A stretch of DNA of 7,550 nt from Propionibacteriaceae bacterium (lineage in GTDB: Bacteria; Actinomycetota; Actinomycetes; Propionibacteriales; Propionibacteriaceae): the NCBI GenBank assembly GCA_030450535.1, contig JAKDIK010000124.1:1-7550 (forward strand), written 5' to 3'. Of the stretch, positions 5,984 to 7,550 are shown piece after piece (the stretch's first letter is position 1; each line of letters starts with the position of its first letter). The translations under genes and the position numbers were made by a program. Below the pieces are notes generated by a model. That model did not search any database. It saw only the letters and a program-made list of their open reading frames with translations, and was not told the origin of the DNA.

Positions 5984-7550
5984 GAGATCCACGTACTCGG
6001 GGCTCCACAGGTCCTCGTCGCCGTCGGGCAACAGCAGGACGCGGTCGGGCTGGAGCGCCTCGACGGCTCCCTCATCGTGCGTCACGAGGACGACCGCGCC
6101 CGCGTAGGTGCGGATCGCCTCCAACACCTCGCGCCGCGACGCCGGATCGAGGTTGTTGGTCGGCTCGTCCAGAAGCAGAACGTTCGCGGCCGATACCACC
6201 AACATGGCCAGCGCCAGCCGCGTCTTCTCCCCGCCCGACAGGACGCGAGCCGGCTTGTCCACGTCGTCGCCGGTGAACAGGAACGACCCCAGGATCTTGC
6301 GCACCTCGGTGTCGTCCAACTCCGGCGACGCCGACGTCATGTTCGCCAGCACCGAACGGTTCACGTCGATCGTCTCGTGCTCCTGGGCGTAGTAGCCGAG
6401 CTTCAGCCCATGACCGGGGTGGACGCCCCCGGTGTCCGGCTCCTCGATGCCCGCCAGCAGCCGCAGCAGCGTCGTCTTGCCCGCACCGTTCAGCCCGAGC
6501 ACCACCACGTTCGCCCCGCGATCGATGGCCAGGTCGACACCGGTGAACACCTCCAGCGAGCCATAGCTCTTGCTCAGGTCGGACGCCGTGAGCGGCACCT
6601 TGCCGCAGCGCGCCGGCTCCGGGAACCGGATCTTCGCGACCCGATCCTGGACGCGCTCGCCCTCGGTCGCCGCCAGCAGCCGCTCGGCGCGCCGCGCCAT
6701 GTTCTGGGCCGCGACCGCCTTGGTCGCCTTCGCGCCCATCTTCTCCGCCTGTTCCAGCAGCCGGGACGCCTTGCGCTCGGCGTTCGCCCGCTCCCGCCGC
6801 CGCCGCTTCTCGTCGGTCTCGCGCTGGACGAGGTACTTCTTCCAGTCCAGCGAGTACTGGTCGAGTTCCGCGCGGTTGGCGTCCAGGTGGAAGACCTTGT
6901 TGACGACGGCGTCCAGCAGCCCCGTGTCGTGGCTGATCACCAGGACGCCGCCGGGGTAGTTCGCGAGGTAGCCGCGCAGCCAGACGATCGAGTCGGCGTC
7001 CAAGTGGTTGGTCGGCTCGTCGAGCAGCAGGACGTCCGCGCCCGAGAACAGGATCCGCGCCAGCTCCACCCGGCGGCGCTGACCGCCCGAGAGCGTCCGC
7101 AGCGCTTGGTGCAGCACCCGATCCGGCAGGCCGAGGTTGGCCGCGATGCGGGCCGCCTCGGACTCAGCCCCGTAGCCTCCGGCGGACGCCAATTCGGCCT
7201 CGGCCCGGGCGTAGCGGGCCATCGCGGCGTCGCGTTCGGCGTCGTCCCCGGCGGACGCCATCGCCCCCGACTGCGCCTCGAGACGCTTCAGGATGCCGTC
7301 GAGCCCGCGCGCCGACAGGATGCGGTCACGCGCCAACATGCCCAAGTCGCCGGTACGCGGATCCTGCGGCAGATAACCCACCGGGCCGGTGCGCTGCACC
7401 GATCCCCCGGACGCCTGCCCCTCCCCCGCCAGGATGCGCGTGAGCGTGGTCTTGCCGGCACCATTGCGGCCGACGAGTCCCACCCGGTCACCCGCAGCGA
7501 TCTGAAAGGACGCCGGGTCGAGCAGGGTGCGGGCGCCCACGGACACGGCG
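5969..7550 (-). CDS. ABC-F family ATPase, tandem nucleotide-binding domains (partial, N-terminus outside the window)
   Basis: About 526 residues are visible. The frame is open at the right edge and the family normally has roughly ten more residues before this point, so the in-frame GTG at 7546 is unlikely to be the real start. Counting from that GTG, domain one has Walker A GRNGAGKTT (26-34), signature LSGGQ (152-156) and Walker B LLLDEPTNHLD (173-183). Domain two has GLNGAGKTT (351-359), LSGGE (437-441), LLLDEPTNNLD (457-467) and the H-loop VTHD (488-491). Both catalytic glutamates are present. The two are joined by a basic, helical linker (about 242-305, rich in RRRRER and AQNMARRAERL), the region that reaches towards the ribosomal peptidyl site in ABC-F proteins. 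There are no membrane helices, so it is a soluble translation-associated factor, not a transporter. A role in translation is expected; an antibiotic-resistance role cannot be assumed. Confidence 0.93.
   Translation of the reverse strand, partial: AVSVGARTLLDPASFQIAAGDRVGLVGRNGAGKTTLTRILAGEGQASGGSVQRTGPVGYLPQDPRTGDLGMLARDRILSARGLDGILKRLEAQSGAMASAGDDAERDAAMARYARAEAELASAGGYGAESEAARIAANLGLPDRVLHQALRTLSGGQRRRVELARILFSGADVLLLDEPTNHLDADSIVWLRGYLANYPGGVLVISHDTGLLDAVVNKVFHLDANRAELDQYSLDWKKYLVQRETDEKRRRRERANAERKASRLLEQAEKMGAKATKAVAAQNMARRAERLLAATEGERVQDRVAKIRFPEPARCGKVPLTASDLSKSYGSLEVFTGVDLAIDRGANVVVLGLNGAGKTTLLRLLAGIEEPDTGGVHPGHGLKLGYYAQEHETIDVNRSVLANMTSASPELDDTEVRKILGSFLFTGDDVDKPARVLSGGEKTRLALAMLVVSAANVLLLDEPTNNLDPASRREVLEAIRTYAGAVVLVTHDEGAVEALQPDRVLLLPDGDEDLWSPEYVDLISLA

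Noticed and set aside
5694..6008. A 104-codon minus-strand open frame in the gap after the ABC-F gene
   Set aside because: Its start lies inside the ABC-F coding region in another frame, with no clear ribosome binding site, and its composition is Arg/Gly/Ala/Pro-rich without motifs.
7288..7491. A 67-codon minus-strand open frame within the ABC-F gene
   Set aside because: Alternative-frame shadow inside the first ATPase domain, overlapping its Walker A coding region.

Overview
The window is GC-rich and every gene that can be supported lies on the minus strand, so the natural reading order is from the right edge to the left. High GC, GTG starts, strong GGAGG-type ribosome binding sites and the protein families point to an actinobacterium. 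The carboxyltransferase 12S-type subunit followed by a tiny OadG-like membrane protein suggests the Propionibacteriaceae, where transcarboxylase drives propionate fermentation. That placement is an inference from gene content, not a database result.

Right to left: (1) 7550-5969, an ABC-F ATPase with two nucleotide-binding domains, cut at its N-terminus by the window edge. (2) 5968-5672, about 297 bp without a convincing gene. It holds an unusual set of inverted repeats: a 12-bp stem around the ABC-F stop codon, an 11-bp pair 158 bp apart, a 7-bp hairpin, and a palindromic promoter/operator candidate for the next operon. (3) 5671-2434, a three-gene carbohydrate importer operon: a Tat-type lipoprotein binding protein, a MalF-like permease and a MalG-like permease. 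The genes are joined by TGATG and GTGA overlaps and no ATPase gene is present. (4) 2360-1866, a small DUF456 membrane protein, followed by a terminator-like hairpin. (5) 1694 to the left edge, a carboxyltransferase of the 12S/PccB/MmdA family and, 11 bp behind it, the first 46 codons of an OadG/MmdD-like small membrane subunit. Together these two mark the start of a methylmalonyl-CoA carboxyltransferase or decarboxylase operon that runs out of the window.

Functionally the window joins sugar uptake with an enzyme of propionate/succinate metabolism, plus a translation-associated ABC-F protein. The groups look like independent transcription units that happen to be co-oriented. No RNA gene, CRISPR array, transposase or phage gene was seen. 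I see no undescribed multi-gene system; the most unexplained sequence is the inverted-repeat cluster between the ABC-F gene and the sugar operon.
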